Positions 49,533 to 56,517 of a DNA stretch of 64,000 nucleotides are shown here, in pieces. The DNA comes from Hwangdonia seohaensis (lineage in GTDB: Bacteria; Bacteroidota; Bacteroidia; Flavobacteriales; Flavobacteriaceae): NCBI RefSeq assembly GCF_031932625.1, contig NZ_JAVSCK010000004.1, forward strand, positions 248,001-312,000, given 5' to 3'. The position numbers and the translations under genes are program-made. Under the pieces are notes generated by a model, which searched no databases, was not told where the DNA came from, and saw only the letters and a list, made by a program, of their open reading frames with translations. Numbering within the stretch: the stretch's first letter is position 1; the number at the start of each line of letters is the position of its first letter.

Positions 49533-49736
49533 TTGTTTAAAATTTTATAAATTACAACACCATATTTTAAAAAAACCGGAAACCTAAATAGTTGCGATTA
49601 AAAGCTAAAAAGCACATACGCCGCATCTCCGTGAATCAACCAAAATGCAATCCGTTAAAATCGGCGATCGGGATAATTATCGAGACCTGCCAAAAAGAAA
49701 CCAATTAAACCAAGATTCAATAAAACATTGTATCTT
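49533..49736. other. Intergenic region before the XerC/D gene
   Basis: No gene recognised. It contains a small inverted word around TCGGGATAATTATCGAGA (49676). No clear promoter; the heptamer tract follows directly. Confidence 0.4.
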
Positions 49737-49792
49737 GAACTCTGAACTCTGAACTCTGAACTCTGAATCTTGAACTCTGAACTCTGAACCTT
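49737..49792. repeat. Heptanucleotide tandem repeat, GAACTCT x8
   Basis: Eight 7 bp units: four perfect GAACTCT, then GAATCTT, two GAACTCT, then GAACCTT. A last GAAC touches the ATG of the recombinase gene at 49797, so the tract occupies the entire ribosome-binding region. Unit-number change would alter leader length and promoter spacing. Confidence 0.92.
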
Positions 49793-49796
49793 GAAC

Positions 49797-50687
49797 ATGA
49801 CATTCAAATCCTTCACAGATTATCTATTGTTAGAAAAAAACTATTCGGCATTAACCGTAAATGCCTATCAAAACGATTTGGAAAATTTTTCAGCATTCAT
49901 AAAAACCGAATTCGAAACCCATACCATTAATAAGGTCAATTATCCGCAAATAAGACATTGGATAGTTTCCTTGGTGGAAAGCGGACTAGCAAACCGAAGT
50001 GTTAACCGGAAAATATCAGCCTTAAGCACCTATTATAAATTTCTTTTAAAAATTGGCGAAATTGAAACCAATCCACTTTCCAAACACAAGGCCTTAAAAA
50101 CGAGTAAAAAAATTCAAGTCCCTTTTTCAGAAGACGAAATAATGAAGGTTTTGAATGATATGCATTTTGATGATGATTTTGAGGGCATTCGCAACAAACT
50201 AATCATCGAATTGTTTTACACCACCGGCATAAGACGCATAGAACTGATTGAGCTCCAGCTAACCAGTCTTAATTTAGATAATAAAACGTTAAAAGTGTTG
50301 GGAAAGAGAAATAAAGAACGCATCGTTCCGTTATTAAATTCAGTTACCAAAACAATAAAACAATATTTAATTTCAAGAAGTAAATTAGAACGTATTGCAG
50401 ATGCCGATATGCTGTTTTTAACGAAAAAAGGAGTTAAAATATACGAAACACTTGTTTACAGAATAATAAATGATTATTTTAGTTTGGCATCATCCAAAGT
50501 AAAAAAGAGTCCACATATATTAAGGCATTCATTTGCAACTCATTTACTTAATCAAGGTGCCGATTTAAATGCGGTAAAAGAGCTTTTGGGGCACACCAGT
50601 TTGGCGGCAACACAAGTTTATACGCACAATAGTATAGCTGAACTTAAAAAAGTGCACGTAAAAGCACACCCTAGGAGTGAAAAATAA
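49797..50687 (+). CDS. Tyrosine recombinase XerC/XerD
   Basis: 296 residues. N-terminal SAM-like DNA-binding domain (about 1-85, FTDYLLLEKNYSALTVNAYQNDL) and catalytic domain with R in TTGIRRIELIEL, K in LGKRNKER, HILRHSFATHLL (HxxR), LGHTSLAATQVYTH (H/W and nucleophile Y). It should resolve chromosome dimers at dif; no integrase-specific features were noticed. XerC versus XerD cannot be assigned reliably by eye. The ATG at 49797 is chosen; a TTG two codons earlier lies in the heptamer tract. It precedes the HPF gene by 124 bp. Confidence 0.93.
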   Translation: MTFKSFTDYLLLEKNYSALTVNAYQNDLENFSAFIKTEFETHTINKVNYPQIRHWIVSLVESGLANRSVNRKISALSTYYKFLLKIGEIETNPLSKHKALKTSKKIQVPFSEDEIMKVLNDMHFDDDFEGIRNKLIIELFYTTGIRRIELIELQLTSLNLDNKTLKVLGKRNKERIVPLLNSVTKTIKQYLISRSKLERIADADMLFLTKKGVKIYETLVYRIINDYFSLASSKVKKSPHILRHSFATHLLNQGADLNAVKELLGHTSLAATQVYTHNSIAELKKVHVKAHPRSEK

Positions 50688-50811
50688 AAGTTTGTTTGTC
50701 TAACCTAATAAAAAGAACATGTAACGAGCCATAATAATAGGTAAATGCTATTTAACATGATTATGGGCAAATTACATTTGATCAATTTAATAACCTAAAA
50801 AAGAATAACCG

Positions 50812-51114
50812 ATGAAAGTAAACACACAATCAGTTAATTTTAACGCAGATCAAAAGTTAATAGATTTTATTCAAAAACGCATGGATAAATTGGATATGTT
50901 TTATGATAAAGTAATAAAATCTGATGTTTATTTAAAAGTAGAAAACACTAGCGATAAGGAAAATAAAGTCTTTGAGGCTAGGGTAAGTGTTCCGGGAGAT
51001 AGCTTTGTTGTAAAAAAACAGTGTAAAAGTTTTGAAGAGGGCGCAGATATGGCTGTTTCGTCGTTAGAAAGGCAACTAAAAAAGCGAAAAGAAAAATTAA
51101 GAGCACATTTATAA
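50812..51114 (+). CDS. Ribosome hibernation promoting factor (HPF/RaiA family)
   Basis: 100 residues, short form. Beta-alpha-beta-beta-beta-alpha layout: MKVNTQSVNFNADQKLIDFIQKRMDKLDMFYDKVIKSDVYLKVENT...KVFEARVSVPGDSFVVKKQCKSFEEGADMAVSSLERQLKKRKEKL, matching the family's nucleic-acid binding fold. It binds the decoding centre of 30S subunits in starved cells; without the C-terminal dimerisation domain it resembles HPF(short) or YfiA. ATG start. Upstream of the tRNA cluster, as in many flavobacteria. Confidence 0.93.
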   Translation: MKVNTQSVNFNADQKLIDFIQKRMDKLDMFYDKVIKSDVYLKVENTSDKENKVFEARVSVPGDSFVVKKQCKSFEEGADMAVSSLERQLKKRKEKLRAHL

Positions 51115-51135
51115 TAAAATTTCTTAAAAAATGTT

Positions 51136-51164
51136 TTGAATAAAAAAATAAATCTCTACATTTG
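51136..51164 (+). promoter_or_regulatory. Promoter of the tRNA-tuf cluster
   Basis: TTG (51136-51138), an 18 bp spacer, TACATTTG (51157-51164), 50 bp before the first tRNA. Probably drives tRNA-Thr, Tyr, Gly, Thr and at least part of tuf. Confidence 0.75.
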
Positions 51165-51214
51165 CAGTCCGTTAGAAATAGCGGGCTTTTTTTATGCTAA
51201 AAAAGTGTAAAAAA

Positions 51215-51288
51215 GCCGATGTAGCTCAGCTGGCTAGAGCAGCTGATTTGTAATCAGCAGGTCGTGGGTTCGAGTCCCTCCATCGGCT
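51215..51288 (+). tRNA. tRNA-Thr (TGT)
   Basis: 74 nt. Acceptor stem GCCGATG/CATCGGC, D-arm AGCTCAGCTGGCTAGAGC, anticodon loop around TTTGTAA giving TGT, T-arm GGGTTCGAGTCCC. 3' CCA is not encoded. First gene of the tRNA cluster. Confidence 0.97.
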
Positions 51289-51352
51289 CTAAAATTGAAA
51301 TATTGAAAACGTTTGAAATTCAGGGTTTTAAAGTCCGGATTTCGAATAGTTT

Positions 51353-51434
51353 GGGGAGATACTCANNNNNNNNNNNNNNNNNNNNNNNNNNNNNNNNNNN
51401 NNNNNNNNNNNNNNNNNNNNNNNNGCTCTCCCCA
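51353..51434 (+). tRNA. Probable tRNA-Tyr, interior masked by N
   Basis: The left flank GGGGAGATACTCA (51353-51365) looks like a tRNA 5' end, and the right flank TCTCCCC plus A (51427-51434) is its exact acceptor complement with a discriminator base. Between them are 59 N. The total of 82 nt fits a class II tRNA with a long variable arm, and tRNA-Tyr is expected here from the conserved order Thr-Tyr-Gly-Thr-tuf. The anticodon itself is not visible. Confidence 0.85.
51366..51424. other. Run of 59 unknown bases
   Basis: N run inside the inferred tRNA-Tyr. It could be an assembly gap or a mask. A flanking open frame through the N is not a gene. Confidence 0.95.
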
Positions 51435-51625
51435 CAAAAATTTTTGCTTCGGCAGAAATTGAAAATTCCAATAGCAAAAAACAAACTTCAAAAAAAAGTT
51501 TTGTTTCAAGCTTTGGAATCGTTCATATAGGTATTGAACACCAGTTGACTGAATTCTTCAATCAATTTCGGCTTCTTCCGGGGGTTGTAATTTGATTTTT
51601 TTTATTGGAACTCATTCAAAAAAAT

Positions 51626-51698
51626 GCGGGAGTAGCTCAGTTGGTAGAGCGTCAGCCTTCCAAGCTGAATGTCGCCAGTTCGAACCTGGTCTCCCGCT
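51626..51698 (+). tRNA. tRNA-Gly (TCC)
   Basis: 73 nt. Acceptor GCGGGAG/CTCCCGC, D-arm AGCTCAGTTGGTAGAGC, anticodon loop CTTCCAA giving TCC, T-arm CCAGTTCGAACCTGG. No encoded CCA. Confidence 0.97.
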
Positions 51699-51791
51699 CA
51701 AAAATTCCTGCGAAGGCAGGAATCTCTTCTTTCATTATAATACAATCAAAAAAAGATTGTTTTTGAGAGAATAGGAAATTAAAAACTTTAC

Positions 51792-51863
51792 GCCGGTGTA
51801 GCTCAGGGGTAGAGCGTTTCCTTGGTAAGGAAGAGGTCACGAGTTCAAATCTCGTCATTGGCT
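51792..51863 (+). tRNA. tRNA-Thr (GGT)
   Basis: 72 nt. Acceptor GCCGGTG pairs with CATTGGC including two G-U pairs; anticodon loop TTGGTAA gives GGT; T-arm CGAGTTCAAATCTCG. It lies 74 bp before tuf, as in the classical Thr-Tyr-Gly-Thr-tuf arrangement. Confidence 0.95.
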
Positions 51864-51937
51864 CTATATTTTAAAGAGTATAAAAACAGAATACACTAAT
51901 ATTATTATATAACTAAGATTAAAATTATTTAAAAAAC

Positions 51938-53125
51938 ATGGCAAAGGCAACTTTCGATCGTTCAAAACCACACTTAAATATTGGTACAATTGGACACGTA
52001 GATCACGGTAAAACAACTTTAACTGCTGCTATTACTAAAGTATTAGCTGATGCAGGTTTCTCAGAAGCGAGATCATTTGACCAAATTGATAACGCACCAG
52101 AAGAAAAAGAAAGAGGTATTACAATTAATACTTCACACGTAGAATATCAAACAGCAAATCGTCACTATGCACACGTTGACTGTCCAGGTCACGCGGATTA
52201 CGTAAAAAACATGGTAACTGGTGCTGCACAAATGGATGGCGCTATTTTAGTAGTTGCTGCTACTGATGGACCTATGCCACAAACTCGTGAGCATATCTTA
52301 TTGGGCCGTCAGGTAGGAATTCCTCGTATTGTTGTATTCATGAACAAAGTGGATATGGTTGATGACGAAGAATTACTTGAATTGGTAGATATGGAAATCA
52401 GAGACTTATTATCTTTCTATGAGTACGATGGAGATAATGGTCCGGTAATTTCTGGTTCTGCTTTAGGTGCACTTAACGGTGAGCAAAAATGGGTAGATAC
52501 GGTATTGGAATTAATGAAAGCTTGTGATGAGTGGATTGAAGAGCCTGTGCGTGATATGGACAAGCCTTTCTTAATGCCTATTGAAGATGTATTCTCAATT
52601 ACAGGTCGTGGTACTGTTGCAACAGGTCGTATTGAGACTGGTGTAGCTAACACAGGAGATCCAGTAGAGATTATTGGTATGGGTGCTGAGAAATTAACTT
52701 CTACCATTACAGGTATCGAAATGTTCCGTCAAATATTAGATAGAGGTGAAGCAGGAGATAACGCTGGTATCTTATTAAGAGGTATTGAGAAAACTCAAAT
52801 CTCAAGAGGTATGGTAATTACTAAACCTGGTTCGGTAACTCCTCACGCTAAATTTAAAGCTGAGGTTTATATCCTTAAAAAAGAAGAGGGTGGACGTCAC
52901 ACACCATTCCACAACAACTACCGTCCACAGTTCTACGTACGTACAACTGACGTAACAGGAAACATTGCGCTTCCTGATGGAGTTGAAATGGTTATGCCTG
53001 GAGATAACTTAACTATTACTGTTGAATTAATTCAGCCTATCGCAATGAACGTAGGTTTGCGTTTCGCAATCCGTGAAGGTGGTAGAACAGTAGGTGCAGG
53101 TCAAGTAACTGAAATTTTAGACTAA
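51938..53125 (+). CDS. tuf: Elongation factor Tu
   Basis: 395-residue GTPase delivering aminoacyl-tRNA to the ribosome. G1 GHVDHGKT (19-26), switch/G2 region ERGITINTSHVEY, G3 DCPGHADY, G4 NKVDMVDD, and domain II/III with TGRGTVATGRIETG and FRQILDRGEAGDN. The length is the Bacteroidota norm. The start (MAKATFDRSKPHLNIGTIGHVDHGK) is standard. The only tuf seen here; codon use is strongly adapted. Confidence 0.98.
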   Translation: MAKATFDRSKPHLNIGTIGHVDHGKTTLTAAITKVLADAGFSEARSFDQIDNAPEEKERGITINTSHVEYQTANRHYAHVDCPGHADYVKNMVTGAAQMDGAILVVAATDGPMPQTREHILLGRQVGIPRIVVFMNKVDMVDDEELLELVDMEIRDLLSFYEYDGDNGPVISGSALGALNGEQKWVDTVLELMKACDEWIEEPVRDMDKPFLMPIEDVFSITGRGTVATGRIETGVANTGDPVEIIGMGAEKLTSTITGIEMFRQILDRGEAGDNAGILLRGIEKTQISRGMVITKPGSVTPHAKFKAEVYILKKEEGGRHTPFHNNYRPQFYVRTTDVTGNIALPDGVEMVMPGDNLTITVELIQPIAMNVGLRFAIREGGRTVGAGQVTEILD

Positions 53126-53152
53126 ATTAAAGTTTAATAAATATAGAGTCAA

Positions 53153-53180
53153 GGTATCACGCGTTAGCGTGATGCCTTTT
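53153..53180 (+). terminator. Hairpin after tuf
   Basis: GGTATCACGC / GCGTGATGCC stem (one G-U) with loop GTTA followed by TTTT, 28 bp after the tuf stop and 12 bp before tRNA-Trp. A terminator with some read-through, or a processing hairpin. Confidence 0.75.
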
Positions 53181-53191
53181 GACTTATATTT

Positions 53192-53264
53192 ACGGGTTTA
53201 GCTCAGTTGGTAGAGCACTGGTCTCCAAAACCAGGTGTCGGGAGTTCGAGTCTCTCAACCCGTG
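53192..53264 (+). tRNA. tRNA-Trp (CCA)
   Basis: 73 nt. Acceptor ACGGGTT/AACCCGT, D-arm AGCTCAGTTGGTAGAGC, anticodon loop CTCCAAA giving CCA, T-arm GGGAGTTCGAGTCTCT. Its last 16 nt plus 4 nt downstream are repeated at 53318-53337. Confidence 0.97.
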
Positions 53265-53337
53265 CAAAAGTAAACAAGACATGAGACGAGAAGTTTATCC
53301 TGAGCACAGTCGAAGGAAGTCTCTCAACCCGTGCAAA
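53249..53337. repeat. Direct repeat of the tRNA-Trp 3' end flanking a small insert
   Basis: AGTCTCTCAACCCGTGCAAA occurs at 53249-53268 (in the tRNA) and again at 53318-53337. The 49 bp between them contain ATCCTGAGCACAGTCGAAGGA, a member of the CTGAGC..AGTCGAAG palindrome family. This has the form of an att-type duplication or a copied insertion target. The second copy is a non-functional tRNA fragment. Confidence 0.85.
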
Positions 53338-53353
53338 TAAAGAATAAAAATAA

Positions 53354-53548
53354 ATGGCTGGAATTGTAAATTATATAAAGGAATCATTTGGAGAGCTAAA
53401 AAACAATGTGACATGGCCTACTTGGGCAGAAGCACAGAGTTTAACCGTTTTGGTTGCTGTATTTTCAATTATATTCTCTCTTGCAATATGGGGGGTTGAT
53501 ACAGTTTTCAGCAAAGTCATAACATTTTACTTTGATTGGATTAAATAA
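53354..53548 (+). CDS. secE: Preprotein translocase subunit SecE
   Basis: 64 residues. A conserved amphipathic helix (YIKESFGELKNNVTWPTWAEAQ, containing the family's V-x-WP) is followed by one membrane helix (about 30-53). Essential SecYEG component. Position before nusG is the universal arrangement. ATG start. Confidence 0.95.
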   Translation: MAGIVNYIKESFGELKNNVTWPTWAEAQSLTVLVAVFSIIFSLAIWGVDTVFSKVITFYFDWIK

Positions 53549-53570
53549 CGTAACGTTAAAAGAAAAATTT

Positions 53571-54125
53571 ATGTCTGAAGTAAGTGAGAAAAAATGGTAC
53601 GTTGTTAGGGCTGTAAGTGGTCAGGAAAACAAAATCAAAACCTATATCGAAAACGAAATTGCTCGATTGGGGTTACAAGATTATGTGGATCAAGTATTGG
53701 TGCCTACCGAAAGAGTTGTTCAAATACGGAACGGAAAGAAAATTCATAAAGAAAAAGTTTTTTTTCCAGGATATATTATGATTCAAGCAAATTTAACGGG
53801 AGAAGTACCACATATAATTAGATCGGTTACTAACGTAATTGGTTTTTTAGGTGAAACCAAAGGAGGAGACCCTGTGCCGTTAAGACAATCTGAAGTAAAC
53901 AGGATGTTGGGTAGAGTTGATGAATTGGCCGTAGAAGAAAGCGCCAATGTAGCCATACCTTTTACAAAAGGGGAAACGGTTAAAGTTATCGACGGACCTT
54001 TCAATGGATTTGATGGAACGATTGAGAAGATAAATGAAGAAAAGCGCAAACTTGAAGTTATGGTTAAAATTTTCGGAAGAAAAACGCCATTGGAGTTAAG
54101 TTATATGCAAGTTGAAAAAGTATAA
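53571..54125 (+). CDS. nusG: Transcription termination/antitermination protein NusG
   Basis: 184 residues. NGN domain (KKWYVVRAVSGQENKIKTYIENE; FFPGYIMIQ) and C-terminal KOW domain (FTKGETVKVIDGPFNGFDGTIEKI). It binds RNA polymerase and links it to Rho or the ribosome. The ATG at 53571 is chosen because an in-frame codon 13 residues earlier overlaps secE and adds a non-conserved leader. Confidence 0.97.
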   Translation: MSEVSEKKWYVVRAVSGQENKIKTYIENEIARLGLQDYVDQVLVPTERVVQIRNGKKIHKEKVFFPGYIMIQANLTGEVPHIIRSVTNVIGFLGETKGGDPVPLRQSEVNRMLGRVDELAVEESANVAIPFTKGETVKVIDGPFNGFDGTIEKINEEKRKLEVMVKIFGRKTPLELSYMQVEKV

Positions 54126-54197
54126 TTAGTGTTACATTAAGATAGATGGGTCTTTCGCTTCCAAAAGAGAGATAACATCAAAATTAAATTATTAAAA

Positions 54198-54635
54198 ATG
54201 GCAAAAGAATTAGGTAAAGTAGTTAAGTTACAAGTTCGGGGAGGTGCTGCGAATCCATCGCCACCGGTTGGACCCGCTTTAGGAGCTGCAGGTGTTAACA
54301 TCATGGAGTTCTGTAAGCAATTCAATGCCAGAACCCAAGATAAGCCAGGTAAAGTATTACCGGTGGTTATATCTGTTTACAAAGACAAATCATTCGACTT
54401 TGTAATTAAAACTCCACCAGCAGCCGTCCAGTTAATGGAAGCGGCAAAGGTGAAGAAGGGGTCTGGAGAGCCAAACCGAAAAAAAGTAGCTAAAGTATCT
54501 TGGGATCAGGTTAAAACCATCGCAGAAGACAAAATGGTAGATTTAAACGCATTTACAACAGAGTCGGCTATGAAAATGGTTGCTGGAACAGCAAGATCGA
54601 TGGGAATAACCGTAACAGGAAAATTTCCTTCTTAA
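54198..54635 (+). CDS. rplK: 50S ribosomal protein uL11
   Basis: 145 residues, full length. GGAANPSPPVGPALGAAGVNIMEFCKQFNA is the N-terminal signature for the GTPase-associated centre; the C-terminal RNA-binding domain has VKTIAEDKMVDLNA and the family's GTARSMGI. First ribosomal gene of the rplKAJL-rpoBC operon, 72 bp after nusG. Confidence 0.98.
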   Translation: MAKELGKVVKLQVRGGAANPSPPVGPALGAAGVNIMEFCKQFNARTQDKPGKVLPVVISVYKDKSFDFVIKTPPAAVQLMEAAKVKKGSGEPNRKKVAKVSWDQVKTIAEDKMVDLNAFTTESAMKMVAGTARSMGITVTGKFPS

Positions 54636-54655
54636 TCTATTAAAGACATTAGAAA

Positions 54656-55345
54656 ATGGCAAGATTAACAAAAAAGCAAAAAGAGGCTTTAGCAAAAATT
54701 GAAAAAGGAAAACTTTATTCTGTTGATGAAGCATCAGCATTGATTAAAGATATTACCAATACAAAATTTGACGCATCAGTTGATTTGGCAGTACGTTTAG
54801 GAGTAGATCCTCGTAAAGCCAACCAAATGGTTCGTGGTGTGGTTTCGTTACCGCACGGTACTGGTAAAGACATGAAAGTATTAGCATTAGTAACACCAGA
54901 CAAAGAAGCCGAAGCTAAAGAAGCTGGAGCAGATTACGTAGGTTTAGACGAGTATCTTGATAAAATCAAGAGCGGTTGGACAGACGTTGATGTTATTATA
55001 ACTATGCCAAGTGTTATGGGTAAATTGGGTCCTTTAGGACGTGTATTAGGTCCTCGTGGTTTAATGCCCAACCCAAAAACAGGTACGGTAACCATGGATG
55101 TTGCAAAGGCAGTTAGCGAAGTAAAAGCTGGTAAAATTGACTTTAAAGTTGATAAAACCGGTATTGTACACGCCGCTATTGGCAAAGCATCATTTAGTGC
55201 TGATAAAATTGCGGGTAACGCAAATGAATTATTAACAACATTAATAAAACTAAAACCGACAACCGCTAAAGGCGTTTACGTAAAAAGCATATTTATGTCT
55301 TCTACAATGAGCCCAAGTTTAGCGATTGATCCTAAAATTGGTTAA
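54656..55345 (+). CDS. rplA: 50S ribosomal protein uL1
   Basis: 229 residues. Signature MPSVMGKLGPLGRVLGPRGLMPNPK followed by GTVT; C-terminal KTGIVHAAIGKASFSADKIAGN. L1-stalk protein and, in other bacteria, translational repressor of the rplKA mRNA. 20 bp after rplK. Confidence 0.98.
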   Translation: MARLTKKQKEALAKIEKGKLYSVDEASALIKDITNTKFDASVDLAVRLGVDPRKANQMVRGVVSLPHGTGKDMKVLALVTPDKEAEAKEAGADYVGLDEYLDKIKSGWTDVDVIITMPSVMGKLGPLGRVLGPRGLMPNPKTGTVTMDVAKAVSEVKAGKIDFKVDKTGIVHAAIGKASFSADKIAGNANELLTTLIKLKPTTAKGVYVKSIFMSSTMSPSLAIDPKIG

Positions 55346-55365
55346 TTAAGTTAAAACTTTAAATT

Positions 55366-55887
55366 ATGACAAGAGAAGAAAAATCACAAGTAATTGAGGA
55401 ATTAACTGCAGAATTAGCTAACAATACAAATATCTATTTAACAGATATTTCAGGATTAAATGCTGGGGCTACCTCAAATTTGCGTCGTGCTGCTTATAAG
55501 GCAAACGTGCAAATGGCAGTTGTTAAAAATACATTACTTGAAAAAGCAATGCAAGCTTCAGAAAAAGACTTTGGAGACCTTGCAACGGTTTTAAAAGGAA
55601 ATACATCGGTGATGTATTCTGAAACAGGTAATGCACCAGCTAAGTTAATTAAAAACTTCCGTAAAAAATCAGAAAAACCTTTATTAAAAGGCGCATTTAT
55701 TGAAGAAGCAGTTTATTTGGGTGACGATCAACTGGATATGTTGGTTGATATTAAATCTAAAGAAGAATTAATTGGAGAAATTGTAGGTTTATTACAATCT
55801 CCTGCTAAAAATGTTATTTCTGCACTTAAATCGGGTGGAGGAACCATTGCTGGTATTATTAAAACACTATCTGAAAAAGAAGGATAG
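55366..55887 (+). CDS. rplJ: 50S ribosomal protein uL10
   Basis: 173 residues. N-terminal RNA-binding domain (SQVIEELTAELANNTNIYLTDISGLNAG; LRRAAYKANVQMAVVKNTL) and a C-terminal helix that holds bL12 dimers. 20 bp after rplA, so no room for a separate L10 leader structure. Confidence 0.98.
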   Translation: MTREEKSQVIEELTAELANNTNIYLTDISGLNAGATSNLRRAAYKANVQMAVVKNTLLEKAMQASEKDFGDLATVLKGNTSVMYSETGNAPAKLIKNFRKKSEKPLLKGAFIEEAVYLGDDQLDMLVDIKSKEELIGEIVGLLQSPAKNVISALKSGGGTIAGIIKTLSEKEG

Positions 55888-55951
55888 TATTAACAAGTAC
55901 GCACTTATTACAAATATATTATTATCACAAAATTATTAAAACGATAGAAAA

Positions 55952-56326
55952 ATGGCAGATTTAAAAGAATTCGCAGAACAATTAGTTAACCTTACTGTAA
56001 AAGAAGTAAACGAGTTAGCAACTATATTAAAAGATGAGTATGGTATCGAGCCTGCTGCTGCTGCTGCAGTTGCTGTTGCCGGTCCTGCTGCAGGTGGTGA
56101 AGCTGAAGAAGCTCAAACTGAATTTGATGTAATCCTTAAAGCCGCTGGTGGTTCTAAATTAGCAGTTGTAAAATTAGTTAAAGAATTAACTGGTTTAGGA
56201 TTAAAAGAAGCTAAAGGTTTAGTTGACGATGCTCCATCTCCAATTAAAGAGGCAGTTACCAAAGACGAAGCTGAAGCATTAAAAGCACAGTTAGAAGAAG
56301 CAGGAGCTGAGGTTGAGCTTAAGTAA
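55952..56326 (+). CDS. rplL: 50S ribosomal protein bL7/L12
   Basis: 124 residues. N-terminal dimerisation helix (MADLKEFAEQLVNLTVKEVNELATILKDEYG), Ala/Gly-rich hinge (about 34-52), C-terminal factor-binding domain with FDVILKAAGGSKLAVVKLVKELTGLGLKEAKGLVD. Stalk protein recruiting translational GTPases. Confidence 0.98.
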   Translation: MADLKEFAEQLVNLTVKEVNELATILKDEYGIEPAAAAAVAVAGPAAGGEAEEAQTEFDVILKAAGGSKLAVVKLVKELTGLGLKEAKGLVDDAPSPIKEAVTKDEAEALKAQLEEAGAEVELK

Positions 56327-56349
56327 GCCTACCATCCCAAAAACACAAA

Positions 56350-56386
56350 GGTTTAGGTCTGAAGCATGCGCTATCAGACCTAGACC
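56350..56386 (+). promoter_or_regulatory. Hairpin in the rplL-rpoB spacer
   Basis: 13 bp stem GGTTTAGGTCTGA / TCAGACCTAGACC (one G-U) with an 11 nt loop, 23 bp after rplL, followed by ATTTTGCG. In E. coli this spacer holds an attenuator and an RNase III site that set the ribosomal-protein to polymerase ratio; a similar role here is an inference. Confidence 0.65.
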
Positions 56387-56517
56387 ATTTTGCGTATAAT
56401 GGCATTATACCAAATAAAACTCAAAACAACATACAAATAATCGAATTGTTTATTGTTGTTTAATCAGCGTTTTAACACGCTTTCACTATTTATTTTTAAT
56501 CATAATTCCGTCCATTG

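Noticed and set aside
51264..51530. Open frame across the N run after tRNA-Thr
   Set aside because: It passes through undefined bases and overlaps tRNA-Thr and the inferred tRNA-Tyr.
51592..51858. Small frames overlapping tRNA-Gly and tRNA-Thr (GGT)
   Set aside because: Strings such as SVGRASAFQAECRQFEPG are translated tRNA sequence.
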